The notes: a model not told the origin generated them from the sequence alone. Numbered from the stretch's first letter, positions 26,601 to 35,710 are shown. The stretch: DNA of 64,000 nucleotides from Ensifer sp. Root278 (GCF_001429285.1 NZ_LMJJ01000007.1:1-64000), one strand, 5' to 3'. A program made the numbers and translations.

Positions 26601-29600
26601 CAGTCATGGCCGTCTGGCTCTTGGAGTAAAACTCGCCGAGACGTATCATCGCCGTCACGCTGCCGCGCTCGGCCGCCTGGCTATAGTACTCGACCGTGCG
26701 CCCAGGGTCGGCTTGCACAACCTCCCCCTGGCGATAGAGCTCACCGAGAGAAAGCGCGGCTACTGTCTCTCCCTTTTCGGCCAGGGCAGCCAATTCTTGT
26801 GTGGCCGATGCCACATCCCGCGCCATGCCCTGTCCCCGAGCCTTCATTTCGGCGAGCCGGACTGCGGCCTCTGTGTTCCCCCGACCGGCAGCCTGCCGAT
26901 AATAGTTTTGCGCCAGAGCAAAGTCCGCCACTGGCGACCCGCTTTCGGAGTAATAGCTCCCCAGTCTCAGCAACGCGGTAATGCTGCCGTTCTGGGCGGC
27001 CTGCCGGTAGTAATGCAGCGCTCTCACAGGATCGGCTGGGACCACGTCTCCCGCGCCATAAAGGTCCCCAAGCGAGATCGCAGCGGCGGTCTCTCCCCTG
27101 TCGGCGAGCGCAATCAATTCACGCGTTGCCGTTGCTACGTCGCGGGCAGTCCCCTGGCCCCGCGCCGTCATTTCAGCCATCCGGATCTTTGCCTCGTTGC
27201 TGCCGCGCTCTGCCGCCTGGCGATATTGGTCGAATGCTCCGGCGTAGTTCGTCGCCAAAAGACCGCCGGCAGAGTAAAGATTGGCCAAGCGAAGATGTGC
27301 GGTGGCGCTTCCCTGCGAGATCGCCTGCCTATAGTAGTTGACGGCGGCTGATGGATCTTGGGGTACGACCTTTCCTTCGGCATAGAGATCACCAAGGGCG
27401 AGGGACGCGCTGGCCTCCCCTCCCTTGGCAAGCGCCGCCAGCTCGGCGGTGGCAGCCGTCACGTCTTGCTTGACGCCCAGCCCTCTTGCCTCCATCTCCG
27501 CAAGCCGCACCCTTGCCTCAACGCTACCAAGCTCTCCGGCGCGGCGATAATAGCCGGCAGCAAGGGTTGGGTCGGCAGGCACGACCTGTCCATTGCTGTA
27601 GAGTTCGCCAAGCGCAATCGCTGCGGCTTTTTCTCCTCCTTTTGTCAGGGCGGTCAATTCGCTTGTCGCCGACGCGACATCCGGCGCCATACCCTGGCCG
27701 CGCGCCTTCATTTCGGCGAGCCGAACCTTCGCCACCAAATTCCCTCGTTCAGCAGCGCGGCGGTAGTGGTCTAGCGCTGCCGCGTAATCCGTCGCCGATG
27801 TGGTGCCGGCGGAATAGAGGTCGCCAAGCCGCAAATACGCAGTCATGCTGCCTTGCGTGGCCGCCTGGCGATAATATTGCAAACCCTGCGCCGGATTGAC
27901 CGGTACGGCTTCTCCCCTGCCATAGAGGTCGCCCAACGCCAGCGCGGCAGCCGTCTCACCTCGCTGCGCGAGCTCGGTCAGTTCCCGAGTCGCGGCGGAT
28001 ACGTCCCGCGCAATACCTTGCCCGCGTGCTTGCATTTCGGCGAGCCGGATCTTGGCGCTCACATTCCCCCGGCCGACCGCTTGACGGTAAAAGTCCTGCG
28101 CAAGCCCGTAGTCGAGCATCGTCGGTTGGCCTTGTGAATAAAAGTCGCCGAGCCGCAACAAGGCGGTCACGCTGCCCCCATCGGCAGCCCGCCGATACTG
28201 GCTGAGAGCTTTCTCAGGATCGAACGCGACAACTTCGCCCTTACCATAGAGGTCGCCGAGAGCCAGTGAGGCATCTGCCTCGCCCGCTGCTGCGAGCTGC
28301 TCGAGTCCGGCTTTCGCGGCGGCGATGTCCTGGTTGATGCCGCGCCCCCGCGACTTCATCTCCGCCACCCGTATCTTTGCGTTGACGTTTCCTGCATCTG
28401 CGGCCTTGTGATAGAACTCGATGGCGCGCGCGTAATCGGCGGCGGTCCGTTCACCGTCGGAATAAAGGTCGCCAAGGCGAAGAAGCGCCGTGACACTGCC
28501 CTGTGCAACTGCCTGCTGATAGTAGAGGAGGGCCTGAGCTGGCTCGGCTGCCAGAGCCTGTCCGTCACTGTACAGATTGCCGAGCGATAGCGAAGCGCCC
28601 GCGTCCCCGGCCGACGCGAGAGAATCCAACTCTGCCTTCGCGGCTGCAACGTCCTGCGTTGTGCCGCGTCCTCTCGCCTTCATTTCCGCGAGCCGCACCT
28701 TCGCACCGACGTTTCCCCTCGCCGCTGCCTGCTCATAGCTTACTCTTGCGGCCCTATAGTCGCCCGTTAGTGCGCCCTGGGTGAGGTAGAGATCGCCCAG
28801 TCGAAGCAAGGCCGTTATGCTTCCAAGCGCGGCAGCGTGCTGGTAATATCCGGTTGCGCGTGCCGGATCCGCCCGGGTGACTTCCCCGGAGTAATAGAGA
28901 TCACCCAAGCTAAGGGCGGCAGCCGGTTCACTCCGTTCGGCAAGCGACGTCAAAATTCGCGTCGCCGTCGATACGTTGCGAACGAGCCCCTGCCCGTGAG
29001 CCTCCATTTCTGCGAGCCGCACCTGGGCGCTCACGCTTCCTCTGCTGACGGCGCGCCGATAGTAGTCCTGCGCGAGGGTATAGTCTGGCTTAGCCCTACC
29101 GTTGCCGGCGTAGAGATCGCCAAGCCGTGTCAGCGCAGCGACGCTTCCCTGATCGACAGCACGCCGATAGTGGAGCCAGGCTTGGGCAGGATCGGCTGGC
29201 ATGACATCCCCACGGGCGTAGAAATCACCCAAGAGAAGGGATGCCTCCCCCTCGCCGCGGGCTGCAAGTTTTTCCAGTTCGGCTTTGGCGGCGGCGACAT
29301 CCTGCGGCACGCCTCGGCCCATGGCCGTCATTTCTGCCAACCGGACCTTTGCACTGACGCTGCCCCTAGCGATTGCGGCACGATAGTATTCCAACGCACG
29401 TCCGTACTCGGGTCGGGATAACTCGCCTTGCGAATGGAATTCCCCGAGCCGGAGCAACGCCGTGACACTGCCCTGAGCGGCGGCCTGTCGATAGTAGATC
29501 AGAGCTTTGGCGGGCTCGATGGCTAACGCGCGCCCTTCGCCATAGAGATCGGCAAGCGCCAAAGAGGCACCGGCCTCCCCTGCACTTGCAAGCGTCATCA

Positions 29601-30810
29601 GTTCCGTCGTCGCCGCGGCAAGATCCCTCGGCATTCCGCGCCCTCGCGCCTTCATTTCCGCAAGCCGTACTCTCGCGCCTGGATTGCCGTTCGCTGCGGC
29701 CTGTTGATAGCTTTGAACGGCTGGACCATAGTCGCCAGTCACCGCCCCCTCATCCGCATAGAGGTCTCCAAGCTGCATCAGCGCCGTCCCGCTGCCACGG
29801 GCGGCGGCCTGACGGAAGTATTTTGCCGCACGAACCGGGTCGGCCAGCACGACATCGCCTTTCAGATAGAGACTTCCAAGGGAGAGGTCGGCAATCGGTG
29901 CGCCGAGATCGGCCAGAACCTGCAATTCGCGCACCGCCTTCGTCACGTCGCGGGCCATGCCTTGACCGCGCGCCTGCATTTCGGCAATCCGAACTTTTGC
30001 ATCCACATTTCCGTGTCCCGCAGCCAGACGGTAATGAACAAGCGCGGCGGAATAGTCCGAAACCAGGACTGTTCCGGCGTAGTAGAGTTCGCCGAGCCTG
30101 AAGTGCGCCCTTGCGGAACCCATATCTGCCGCCTTGCGCAGCGCCGAAACCGCCATATCGGTCTGTTCCGGTATGCGTCCGGAAAGGCAAAGCTCAGCTA
30201 CTAGCTCCAGCACGCTGGGATTTTCGGATTGACCGAGCACGCGCAGGCTCGCCTCGCCTGCCGTCACATCGCGTTTCGTGCCCTCACCCCGGATCATCAA
30301 TTCCGCCATCCGCAACTGCGCCGCGGGGATCCCCTGATTTGCCGCCTCGGCATAAGCGGCAAATGCCTTTTCGGGATTGCGAGGGACGAGTTCGCCACGA
30401 CTGTAGAGATCACCGAGACCAAACAGCGCGCCCCGATAGCCGTAGGCTGCCGCACGTTCGTAGAGAGTAAGCACGCGGGTGCCATCGGGCGCTTCGTTGA
30501 CAACCTCACCCGAGCCTCTCGGCTGCGATACCGCGACAATCGCATCCGGCCCGGCATTGCGCAGCATACCTTCATACTCGCCGAGCAGACGATCCACGGT
30601 CGTGGCATCGACCTTGCGTGCAATGTAGAGGTCAGCCAGTTGCGCCAATGCCCGGCCTAGGTTGGGCTGGAAGACAACCTGTTGCCCTCCTTCAGACCGA
30701 TCGTGTTGGGATAGAGGGTCGATCGCTGAGGTTTCCGGCGCGGCGGCAGACGCCGACCCGGCCCACAGGACACCGACAGCGACAAGTCCGATCCAGCCCG
30801 AGGAACTCAT
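23644..30810 (-). CDS. Giant secreted Sel1-like-repeat protein (2388 aa) with C-terminal peptidoglycan-binding-like domain
   Basis: Starts MSSSGWIGLVAVGVLWAGSASAAA, a signal peptide; the ATG at 30810 shares its A with the stop of the deacetylase gene (TGATG), so the two are translationally coupled. Nearly the whole protein is Sel1-like repeats (about 36 residues, of the type A.LRLGDLYS.G....DYA.A..YYRQAA.QG), organised mostly in blocks of three (about 108 residues, 324 bp) marked by 16 copies of RxAEMxAxGxG. Some blocks have only two repeats. The last 65 residues (QLRQNGVRVGPVDGRLNAAAQRALARQC) look like a PG_binding_1 repeat. Sel1/TPR solenoids of this kind act as periplasmic scaffolds in polysaccharide export (AlgK, PelB); that role is inferred from neighbours. 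No beta-barrel or membrane anchor is visible. Confidence 0.9.
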   Translation of the reverse strand: MSSSGWIGLVAVGVLWAGSASAAAPETSAIDPLSQHDRSEGGQQVVFQPNLGRALAQLADLYIARKVDATTVDRLLGEYEGMLRNAGPDAIVAVSQPRGSGEVVNEAPDGTRVLTLYERAAAYGYRGALFGLGDLYSRGELVPRNPEKAFAAYAEAANQGIPAAQLRMAELMIRGEGTKRDVTAGEASLRVLGQSENPSVLELVAELCLSGRIPEQTDMAVSALRKAADMGSARAHFRLGELYYAGTVLVSDYSAALVHYRLAAGHGNVDAKVRIAEMQARGQGMARDVTKAVRELQVLADLGAPIADLSLGSLYLKGDVVLADPVRAAKYFRQAAARGSGTALMQLGDLYADEGAVTGDYGPAVQSYQQAAANGNPGARVRLAEMKARGRGMPRDLAAATTELMTLASAGEAGASLALADLYGEGRALAIEPAKALIYYRQAAAQGSVTALLRLGEFHSQGELSRPEYGRALEYYRAAIARGSVSAKVRLAEMTAMGRGVPQDVAAAKAELEKLAARGEGEASLLLGDFYARGDVMPADPAQAWLHYRRAVDQGSVAALTRLGDLYAGNGRAKPDYTLAQDYYRRAVSRGSVSAQVRLAEMEAHGQGLVRNVSTATRILTSLAERSEPAAALSLGDLYYSGEVTRADPARATGYYQHAAALGSITALLRLGDLYLTQGALTGDYRAARVSYEQAAARGNVGAKVRLAEMKARGRGTTQDVAAAKAELDSLASAGDAGASLSLGNLYSDGQALAAEPAQALLYYQQAVAQGSVTALLRLGDLYSDGERTAADYARAIEFYHKAADAGNVNAKIRVAEMKSRGRGINQDIAAAKAGLEQLAAAGEADASLALGDLYGKGEVVAFDPEKALSQYRRAADGGSVTALLRLGDFYSQGQPTMLDYGLAQDFYRQAVGRGNVSAKIRLAEMQARGQGIARDVSAATRELTELAQRGETAAALALGDLYGRGEAVPVNPAQGLQYYRQAATQGSMTAYLRLGDLYSAGTTSATDYAAALDHYRRAAERGNLVAKVRLAEMKARGQGMAPDVASATSELTALTKGGEKAAAIALGELYSNGQVVPADPTLAAGYYRRAGELGSVEARVRLAEMEARGLGVKQDVTAATAELAALAKGGEASASLALGDLYAEGKVVPQDPSAAVNYYRQAISQGSATAHLRLANLYSAGGLLATNYAGAFDQYRQAAERGSNEAKIRMAEMTARGQGTARDVATATRELIALADRGETAAAISLGDLYGAGDVVPADPVRALHYYRQAAQNGSITALLRLGSYYSESGSPVADFALAQNYYRQAAGRGNTEAAVRLAEMKARGQGMARDVASATQELAALAEKGETVAALSLGELYRQGEVVQADPGRTVEYYSQAAERGSVTAMIRLGEFYSKSQTAMTDYARAQNFYRQAASQGSVEAKVRLAEMKARGLGVPQDLAAAQAELKSLAASGRQEASLALGDLYGDGKVVPADPAQAVQYFRQAASQGSTTANVRLGDLYYAGKGVRTDFAAAFDHYRRAAERGNLEAKVRLAEMRAQGKGIPQDLSAAKTELENLAARGGAEASLAVGDLYSKGEAVPADRARAADYYRQAAAQGNVAALLRLGDFYSQSEAATTDFPLAQSYYRRAAEQGNVEAKIRLAEMQARGQGGEQNMEAASAELAALADRGEASAALALGDLYGRAGVMPNDPIRAAHYYEQAVKQGSLTALLRLGDVYRGREPGKAFAAFSAAAKQGSLDGSLRVAELTIRGEGTLRDVPQGVATMRSLAESDNPNVLEALADLCLSGRVPMQPELGITTLERAARLGSVPAHVRLGDLYAAGDAVTVNYALALEHYRQAADQGSLEAKVRLAEMKALGRGMAPDAGSATGELAMLAAQGEAGAAYSLGDLYAKGQTVPVDPLRARQYYQQAADQGSVRAMLRLGDGYRSDDPGKAFAAYSTAADQGNLEGQLRVAELTIRGEGTQPDVNAGMAELRALGASESPDLLVTLAELYLSGRIPLQPAPAVAALEKAAHLGSVRAHLRLGDLYSEGDDVKADYSAALEHYRQAAEQGDVDAKIRLAEMEARGQGIKKDVASAVNMLSSLAAEGSASALLSLGDIYGGGQVTAQDPKLAVKHYKAAAEQGSVSAMLRLGDAYNNGRLVPRNTKEAERYYQMAFETGNPGANVALGRFKALTKTRKNAAAGMALLQRSADEKVVGASSVVAEALFYGQGVTRSSKKALAVLQNAAKEGDRIAAIDLIEAYRDGKRDGRTQLVKRDNAKAKSVLLASADLLSGPEKSIQTFLLDASTAKASAFAALSNRFKSLTQPERQRAVRDLARTNPRLFAYLIEAQLRQNGVRVGPVDGRLNAAAQRALARQCRTLLPARQCNQGLSTPRVVETLAQMF

Positions 30811-31640
30811 CACGCCCCACTTTCTGCTCCGGCCACTTGGCGCCTTGGAAACACCGAGCGGTGCAAGGCGCGCAGGCGTCTTGCTGCGCGCCAACCGGTG
30901 GCAATCAGCCGATCGGCTGGTGGTGCGACGGGAAGCTGCGGCGTCTCGATCATATCCAAGAGCGCGTCTGGCGTTACTTCACTGGTGACAACAATGCGAG
31001 AAAGAGCGAAGAGATTTTCCGTCTCGTCGCTGAGCGCGTGACGAACACGGCAGGCGGCGAGGTATCCAGCATCTTTTGCAATCCTGCGCGTTGCGCGGGA
31101 CGCGTAGCCATGAGGGTATGCGAATGTGGTGACTGCCGCGCCCAACCCGTCTTCCAGGGCCTTTTTGCTATCGCGAAGCTCGCTGGTAGCCTTTGCAAAG
31201 GACAGTGTGTCAAGTTCGGGATGAGTTACAGAGTGCGCGCCGATCTCGATCCCGGCGTCGTGCAGGTCACGCAGCGCGGACCAGTTGAGCATTGGGCGAT
31301 TGCCTTCATCGAGATCCGCAAGCCATCGGGCGGTCGCCCCCACGAAACCGGTGGCGACATAGAGTGTGGCGGCAAACTTCCGGTCGACCAGAACTGGCAT
31401 TGCGGCTTCGGCAAAGTCGCGAAGTCCATCGTCGAAGGTAATGACGCAGGTGCGCGGAGGGATCGGTTGTCCGCTGCAACGCAATAGCGCAAGGTCGCGA
31501 ACCGTCATTGAGCGGTAGCCGCGCTGCGTCAGGGCCTGGAGATATGCGTCCAACTCCCGCTCGGTCACCAGCCAGCGTCGATAGGCCGGGCCGCAAGTGC
31601 GGCCGACGCTGTGATAGACCAGGATCGGGATAGCTTGCAT
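30810..31640 (-). CDS. Polysaccharide deacetylase (NodB homology domain, carbohydrate esterase 4)
   Basis: A 276-residue enzyme starting MQAIPILVYHSVG; GAGAGG precedes the ATG, which begins one base after the stop of the glycosyltransferase gene. CE4 motifs are present: CVITFDDGLRDF (Asp70, Asp71) and the zinc-binding HSVTHPEL (His136, His140), followed by FAYPHG. No clear signal peptide is seen, so it may act in the cytoplasm on lipid-linked intermediates or be exported another way. In this context it should remove acetyl groups from N-acetylhexosamines of the polymer made by the locus. Confidence 0.9.
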   Translation of the reverse strand: MQAIPILVYHSVGRTCGPAYRRWLVTERELDAYLQALTQRGYRSMTVRDLALLRCSGQPIPPRTCVITFDDGLRDFAEAAMPVLVDRKFAATLYVATGFVGATARWLADLDEGNRPMLNWSALRDLHDAGIEIGAHSVTHPELDTLSFAKATSELRDSKKALEDGLGAAVTTFAYPHGYASRATRRIAKDAGYLAACRVRHALSDETENLFALSRIVVTSEVTPDALLDMIETPQLPVAPPADRLIATGWRAARRLRALHRSVFPRRQVAGAESGA

Positions 31641-31641
31641 G

Positions 31642-33813
31642 TCAAACCTCTCTTTCTGCCGGTCGTCTTTCGTCAACGCCATTACGCGGTCGATCGTCGC
31701 GCCGACGTTTTGCTAGGCTGCGCAAATAGCCTGGTACACCTGCAAGGATGCCAAGGCGCTCCATCCAGACGAGCCGTAGCGGGTAGTCGCTTGGTAGCCG
31801 CGCGGTTTTCTGCGATGTCGGCCCGGCCATGTGTAAGATGCCTGCTGGAAATGCCGCAGCGAGCCGAATAGCCCGACGTGGTTCGTCGACAACGATCTTC
31901 GTCAGGTAGGCGCCAAGCCCCATGCCATAACAAAAGGCTTGCCGACGCATGCCGTCTTCGCCGCGGCGGTGGTAGTGCCAGATAATGCCCTGAGGCTGGT
32001 AGACCAGTCTAAAGCCGCCGCTAACGATGGCGAAGAAGGCAGCAAGGTCATCGCCGCCACGCGCCAGCGTTCCAGCACCGAGTGCTGCATCGAAGCCGCC
32101 AAGCCGGCGCAACGCACTTGCCCGGAACGCCATGTTGGCACCTGAACCGAATTGACCAGCGGTGAAGGGAAAGAGCATGCTTTTGGGACGGTTCGCCTCC
32201 AAATCGTAAACTCGACGTTGCAGCCCCTTCCCGAAGCCGCCATGCCGCTCCGTCCAGACCTGCGCCCGAGTTTCGAGTTCGGCTGGCAGGATCAAACCGG
32301 TCACGCAACCGACAGCCTTATCCTCCTCCATCGGCGCCGCCATCGCTTCGACCCAATGTCGGTCGAGCACGACGTCATCATCGGTAAAGAGAACGATGTC
32401 GCTGGACACGTAGCGCAGGCCAGTATTGTGTGCCCGTCCGAGCCCCGGGGTTGGCTCGAGCACATAGTGCACCCGTCCGCGGTAATGTGCCGAAATCAGA
32501 TCCAATGTCGCCTTCGAGGCCGGAGCGTTGTCTACAACGTGCACCTCATCGGGGGCGCGGGTCTGATCAAACAGCGACGCGAGGCAGCGATCCAGGCTCT
32601 CTGCGCGATCACGCGTTGCAATCACCACCGCCACTCTTTCACGCGCAGGCGCACGGCTGGAGTTAACTGAAGGCAAGGACCGCACGGAGCCGATCTCCGC
32701 GAGCAAGTCTGCAGGCGCAATCATGGGGCCAGAATGCTGCAACTCGACGAGTGAGAGCGGCTGCGCGCCAGAGCGGATCAAACAGAAAACGCCGCCATAG
32801 GGCACATCGCCGCTCGGCCTGGTAAGGTCGATCGCCGGAAGTGGCTTGGTATGGTCTATGTCTACGATCTTAATTGGGCGGAAAGGACTTGAGCGTCTGG
32901 AGAATTTTGCGGCAAGATAGGCTGCCGTCGTAAACATAAGCCCCGCGACGATTGTGAACGCACGCATCGGCCCCGAAGGGTCAAGTCGCGTCACCATATC
33001 CATCAAGCCGCGAAAGACGCCAGCCGGCAAGGTGCGGGTAACATAGGCACGCTCGGCACCAAGCTTGTCGCCCGCCCCTGCGGTTTCGACCACAACACTT
33101 TTCGAGCGTCCCTCAGCCTGGCATCGTCTGCGGAAGTAGGCCCACCGCGTCCGTTCTCTGGTAACGTGGTGATGAACCACGGCTAGCGGATCGTAGAGAA
33201 TGACTGCTGCCGGGAAGTGCCGGCGGGCGCGAATGCAAAGCTCTGTTTCCTCGCACCCTGCGGCATCCTGGCCGCTGCGACCGAGACCCTCGCGAAAGCC
33301 GCCCACGGCATCGAAGACGGTCCGTCGGAACGACATGTTGCAGCCAATCGGATTGCGAACCGGGCTCAGCCTGTTCGGCAGGCCCTTGTAACTGCAGCCG
33401 ACCACCCACTGGAATTCTTCTGGAAACCAGCGCGGTCGCTGATCTGGCCAAAGTGGCAGCACCTTGCCACCGACGCCGATAATGTTTGGATCCACAAAGT
33501 GCAGCGCGAGCCGTTGCAGCCAGTCGGCTTCGGCGACAGCGTCGTCGTCAAGAAACGCAACGATATCGCAGGGCGCGGCGGCATGCACGCCGGTGTTTCG
33601 CGCACCCGAGAGGCCTCGCGCCCCGTCATTGGCGATCACCTCGACACCTGGGTAAGAGGTCCGCATGTCCCGCAGCAGGTCGTCGTTGTGGTCGATGACG
33701 ACGACGAGCCGATCAGGTTTGCGGGCTTGTTTCAATACCGAGTTAATAGCGTCGCCCAGTTGTAGGCGGCGCTCATCGCAGTAAGCGCAGATCACAACCG
33801 CAATCGAAGACAT
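31642..33813 (-). CDS. Double-domain family 2 glycosyltransferase
   Basis: A 723-residue protein with two complete GT2 domains in tandem. Domain 1 (about 1-310) starts SSIAVVICAYCDERR and has its DDD nucleotide-sugar/metal motif at 89-91 (AFLDDDA). Domain 2 (about 390-690) starts ERVAVVIATRDRAESLDRCL and has TDDD near 478. A linker of about 80 residues lies between them, and one possible hydrophobic segment (AFTIVAGLMFTTAAYLA, about 288-304) could touch the membrane. Each domain probably adds a different sugar to a lipid-linked repeat unit. The ATG at 33813 follows TTGAGG and lies eight bases after the previous stop. Confidence 0.9.
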   Translation of the reverse strand: MSSIAVVICAYCDERRLQLGDAINSVLKQARKPDRLVVVIDHNDDLLRDMRTSYPGVEVIANDGARGLSGARNTGVHAAAPCDIVAFLDDDAVAEADWLQRLALHFVDPNIIGVGGKVLPLWPDQRPRWFPEEFQWVVGCSYKGLPNRLSPVRNPIGCNMSFRRTVFDAVGGFREGLGRSGQDAAGCEETELCIRARRHFPAAVILYDPLAVVHHHVTRERTRWAYFRRRCQAEGRSKSVVVETAGAGDKLGAERAYVTRTLPAGVFRGLMDMVTRLDPSGPMRAFTIVAGLMFTTAAYLAAKFSRRSSPFRPIKIVDIDHTKPLPAIDLTRPSGDVPYGGVFCLIRSGAQPLSLVELQHSGPMIAPADLLAEIGSVRSLPSVNSSRAPARERVAVVIATRDRAESLDRCLASLFDQTRAPDEVHVVDNAPASKATLDLISAHYRGRVHYVLEPTPGLGRAHNTGLRYVSSDIVLFTDDDVVLDRHWVEAMAAPMEEDKAVGCVTGLILPAELETRAQVWTERHGGFGKGLQRRVYDLEANRPKSMLFPFTAGQFGSGANMAFRASALRRLGGFDAALGAGTLARGGDDLAAFFAIVSGGFRLVYQPQGIIWHYHRRGEDGMRRQAFCYGMGLGAYLTKIVVDEPRRAIRLAAAFPAGILHMAGPTSQKTARLPSDYPLRLVWMERLGILAGVPGYLRSLAKRRRDDRPRNGVDERRPAEREV

Positions 33814-33821
33814 GGCAGGCC

Positions 33822-34613
33822 TCAACCTGCCCGCTGCGTACGGTTTCTGACCATGGCACCGGCGCGACTGCGTTGACTGAGGCCCAGCCGAGCAATTGTC
33901 TTCAGGACGCGCCAGCCATCGGGGATCGTGCGTAGATTGCTGACGCCGTGAATCCGCGCATATTCCCGGCTCGGAAGCTCCGCTATGGCGAGGCCTGCTT
34001 GTAGCGCGCGGATATTCATTTGCGTTTCGATCTCGAAACCGGTCGCGGACTCGACCCGCAAATGGGGTAAAACGTCACGCCAGAAGGCGTTGTAACCGTA
34101 GCAAAGATCGCTGTAGCGACCGCCGAAGCGCAGACGCACCAATTGCAGCAGGCCCCAGTTTCCAAGACGTCGGTACCATTCCATGTCACGCGTATCGCCG
34201 CCTTGGAGAAACCGCGAACCCTTTACGAAATCGGCGCCTGCAAGCAATGCACCCACAAAACCAGTCATCTCTTCGGGGTCAGCGGAACCATCCGCGTCAA
34301 GGGTGATGAGGATGTCTCCGCGGGCCGCGGCGAAACCAGCAGCAAGCGCCACCCCTTTTCCAAGGCGCGGCTGCTCTATTACGACGATATCGGGCATAAG
34401 TTCGCGCGCAACGGCGACGGTGCCATCGGTAGAGTTTCCGTCTACAAGGATGACCTCGTCTATCCAGGCGGGTATGCGTGGCAGGACATGCGGTAGGTTT
34501 TTTGCCTCATTTACCGTAGGGACGATGACACTGACCCTCGGGACAACGATGGCCCTGTCCATGGTGGACGGGCGGAGGGCTGCTCTTAATGAATTGTGAA
34601 AATGCTCACCCAT
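33822..34613 (-). CDS. Family 2 glycosyltransferase (dolichyl-phosphate-mannose-synthase-like)
   Basis: A 263-residue enzyme with VSVIVPTVNEAKNLPHVL, VDGNSTDGT and the catalytic DAD at 106-108 (LDADGSADP), closest in style to DPM1/DPG-synthase-like GT2 proteins that load a sugar on polyprenyl phosphate. It lacks the extra C-terminal membrane helices of GtrB-type proteins. The start at 34613 has GGAGG 12 bases upstream, longer than usual; an in-frame TTG three codons earlier is a weaker choice. It is the first gene of the leftward polysaccharide arm, and the AT-rich region upstream should hold its promoter. Confidence 0.88.
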   Translation of the reverse strand: MGEHFHNSLRAALRPSTMDRAIVVPRVSVIVPTVNEAKNLPHVLPRIPAWIDEVILVDGNSTDGTVAVARELMPDIVVIEQPRLGKGVALAAGFAAARGDILITLDADGSADPEEMTGFVGALLAGADFVKGSRFLQGGDTRDMEWYRRLGNWGLLQLVRLRFGGRYSDLCYGYNAFWRDVLPHLRVESATGFEIETQMNIRALQAGLAIAELPSREYARIHGVSNLRTIPDGWRVLKTIARLGLSQRSRAGAMVRNRTQRAG

Positions 34614-35380
34614 CTTATTCAAAATCCTCCAACCAAAAAAAAAGAAAATTGAAAACAATAAGCGTTCATCCCCGGTCATGCAGATGGCCGCGGAAGAGAA
34701 AAGTGTGTATTACTTGTACATATTCAGTTTTATTACAATATTCTAACTTTGTAAACTACCGCGTGAATTTCCTGAAAAAGAGCACTTTATAGTAGAAGCC
34801 GTTATTTTCCTTGGTTTATTCCAAGATAGGCTCGATGGTGCCGTTTTATTGCAGAAATATGTCACAGTATAATGGATGGAATAGTTCCGTTCACAAAAAA
34901 ATTTAGGAAACAAATTCTCTCTCGGACGCAATTTCTCCGGCATCGTTATATTTATACCCTTTATTTTTCTCTGGAAAATAAGATATTTTCCGAATTTCAA
35001 TACATAAACCTCAATATAAGCAACTCCTTAAATGAGAGAATTCGCCGGAGATTCATAACGAGCGGAGCCACACTGTGAGCGCACATGGCTGACTGCTATC
35101 CACACACGTTGTCGTGACCAGAGCGCCTCGTCGCCGCGTCAGTTAAAGAACAGCTCGCCCTCGGATATCCTGGTTTGTGTGCCGTAGAAGCACAACATAG
35201 CGCCGCGCAAAGCTGAGCGCAGTCGAATCTAACCGATTGAATTTGCCTAGCTATGAGGGATAACGGAGGGTTGCGACCCACGAAGGTTGCAAGATCGATG
35301 GCTTATCAAGCGGGAATCGCGTATATTTGCAGCGCGAGGCATGATGCAGATTACCGTGCAATCAAAGGTAAGCGAGGCTG
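34614..35380. other. Long AT-rich intergenic region between two arms of the polysaccharide locus
   Basis: About 770 bases without a credible gene. Roughly 34620-35050 is visibly AT-rich in an otherwise GC-rich window, with many A and T runs; it contains a perfect 7-bp stem GGAAAAT/ATTTTCC (34973-34991). It probably carries promoters for the leftward glycosyltransferase arm and perhaps binding sites for nucleoid proteins. Short open frames here lack ribosome sites and coding character. Confidence 0.55.
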
Positions 35381-35683
35381 ATGCAGTCGGAAGAACATAT
35401 CGCCAAGGCACCGACAACGGACCCAGTCAAGCGGTGGATGAAGCTCATGGAAGAGTGGAACGCTCTGATTGCGGACTTGAGGGAATTGCGACGTTCCATC
35501 GCAACAGCCGCGAGCGCGGATAACGCTACCTTAATCCAGGCCGAGGCGGCGCTCGTCGCCAAAGGCCAGGCGCTTAAGGAAGAGATTGACGCTGTTCTCG
35601 GCGAGGCCGCCAGTCAACGCCAGCCAGTCAACGGCCCACTGATTGTCGGAACCCTTATTCCGACGCCCAAAGGCGAGCAATAG
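35381..35683 (+). CDS. Small helical protein of unknown function
   Basis: Encodes 100 residues (MQSEEHIAKAPTTDPVKRWMKLMEEW...). GCGAGG precedes the ATG closely. The centre (about 15-80) is predicted helical and charged with heptad-like spacing (WNALIADLRELRRSIATAASADNATLIQAEAALVAKGQALKEEIDAVL), so a coiled coil is likely. No signal peptide or membrane segment. It ends 27 bases before the convergent end of the POTRA-protein gene. No family recognised; the regular helix pattern makes a real gene more likely than chance. Confidence 0.55.
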   Translation: MQSEEHIAKAPTTDPVKRWMKLMEEWNALIADLRELRRSIATAASADNATLIQAEAALVAKGQALKEEIDAVLGEAASQRQPVNGPLIVGTLIPTPKGEQ

Positions 35684-35710
35684 CACACGTTCAGCCTAAC
35701 GCATGCCGTG

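Noticed and set aside
23692-30660. Regularly spaced DNA repeats that might suggest a CRISPR or satellite array
   Set aside because: The periodicity is 108 bp with a 324-bp super-period and is fully explained by in-frame Sel1-like repeats of one protein; the repeats are too divergent and too long for CRISPR.
34680-35090. Possible tRNA or rRNA fragment or phage attachment site in the AT-rich region
   Set aside because: No cloverleaf arms, T-loop motif (GGTTCGAATCC type) or direct repeats of integrase type were found there.
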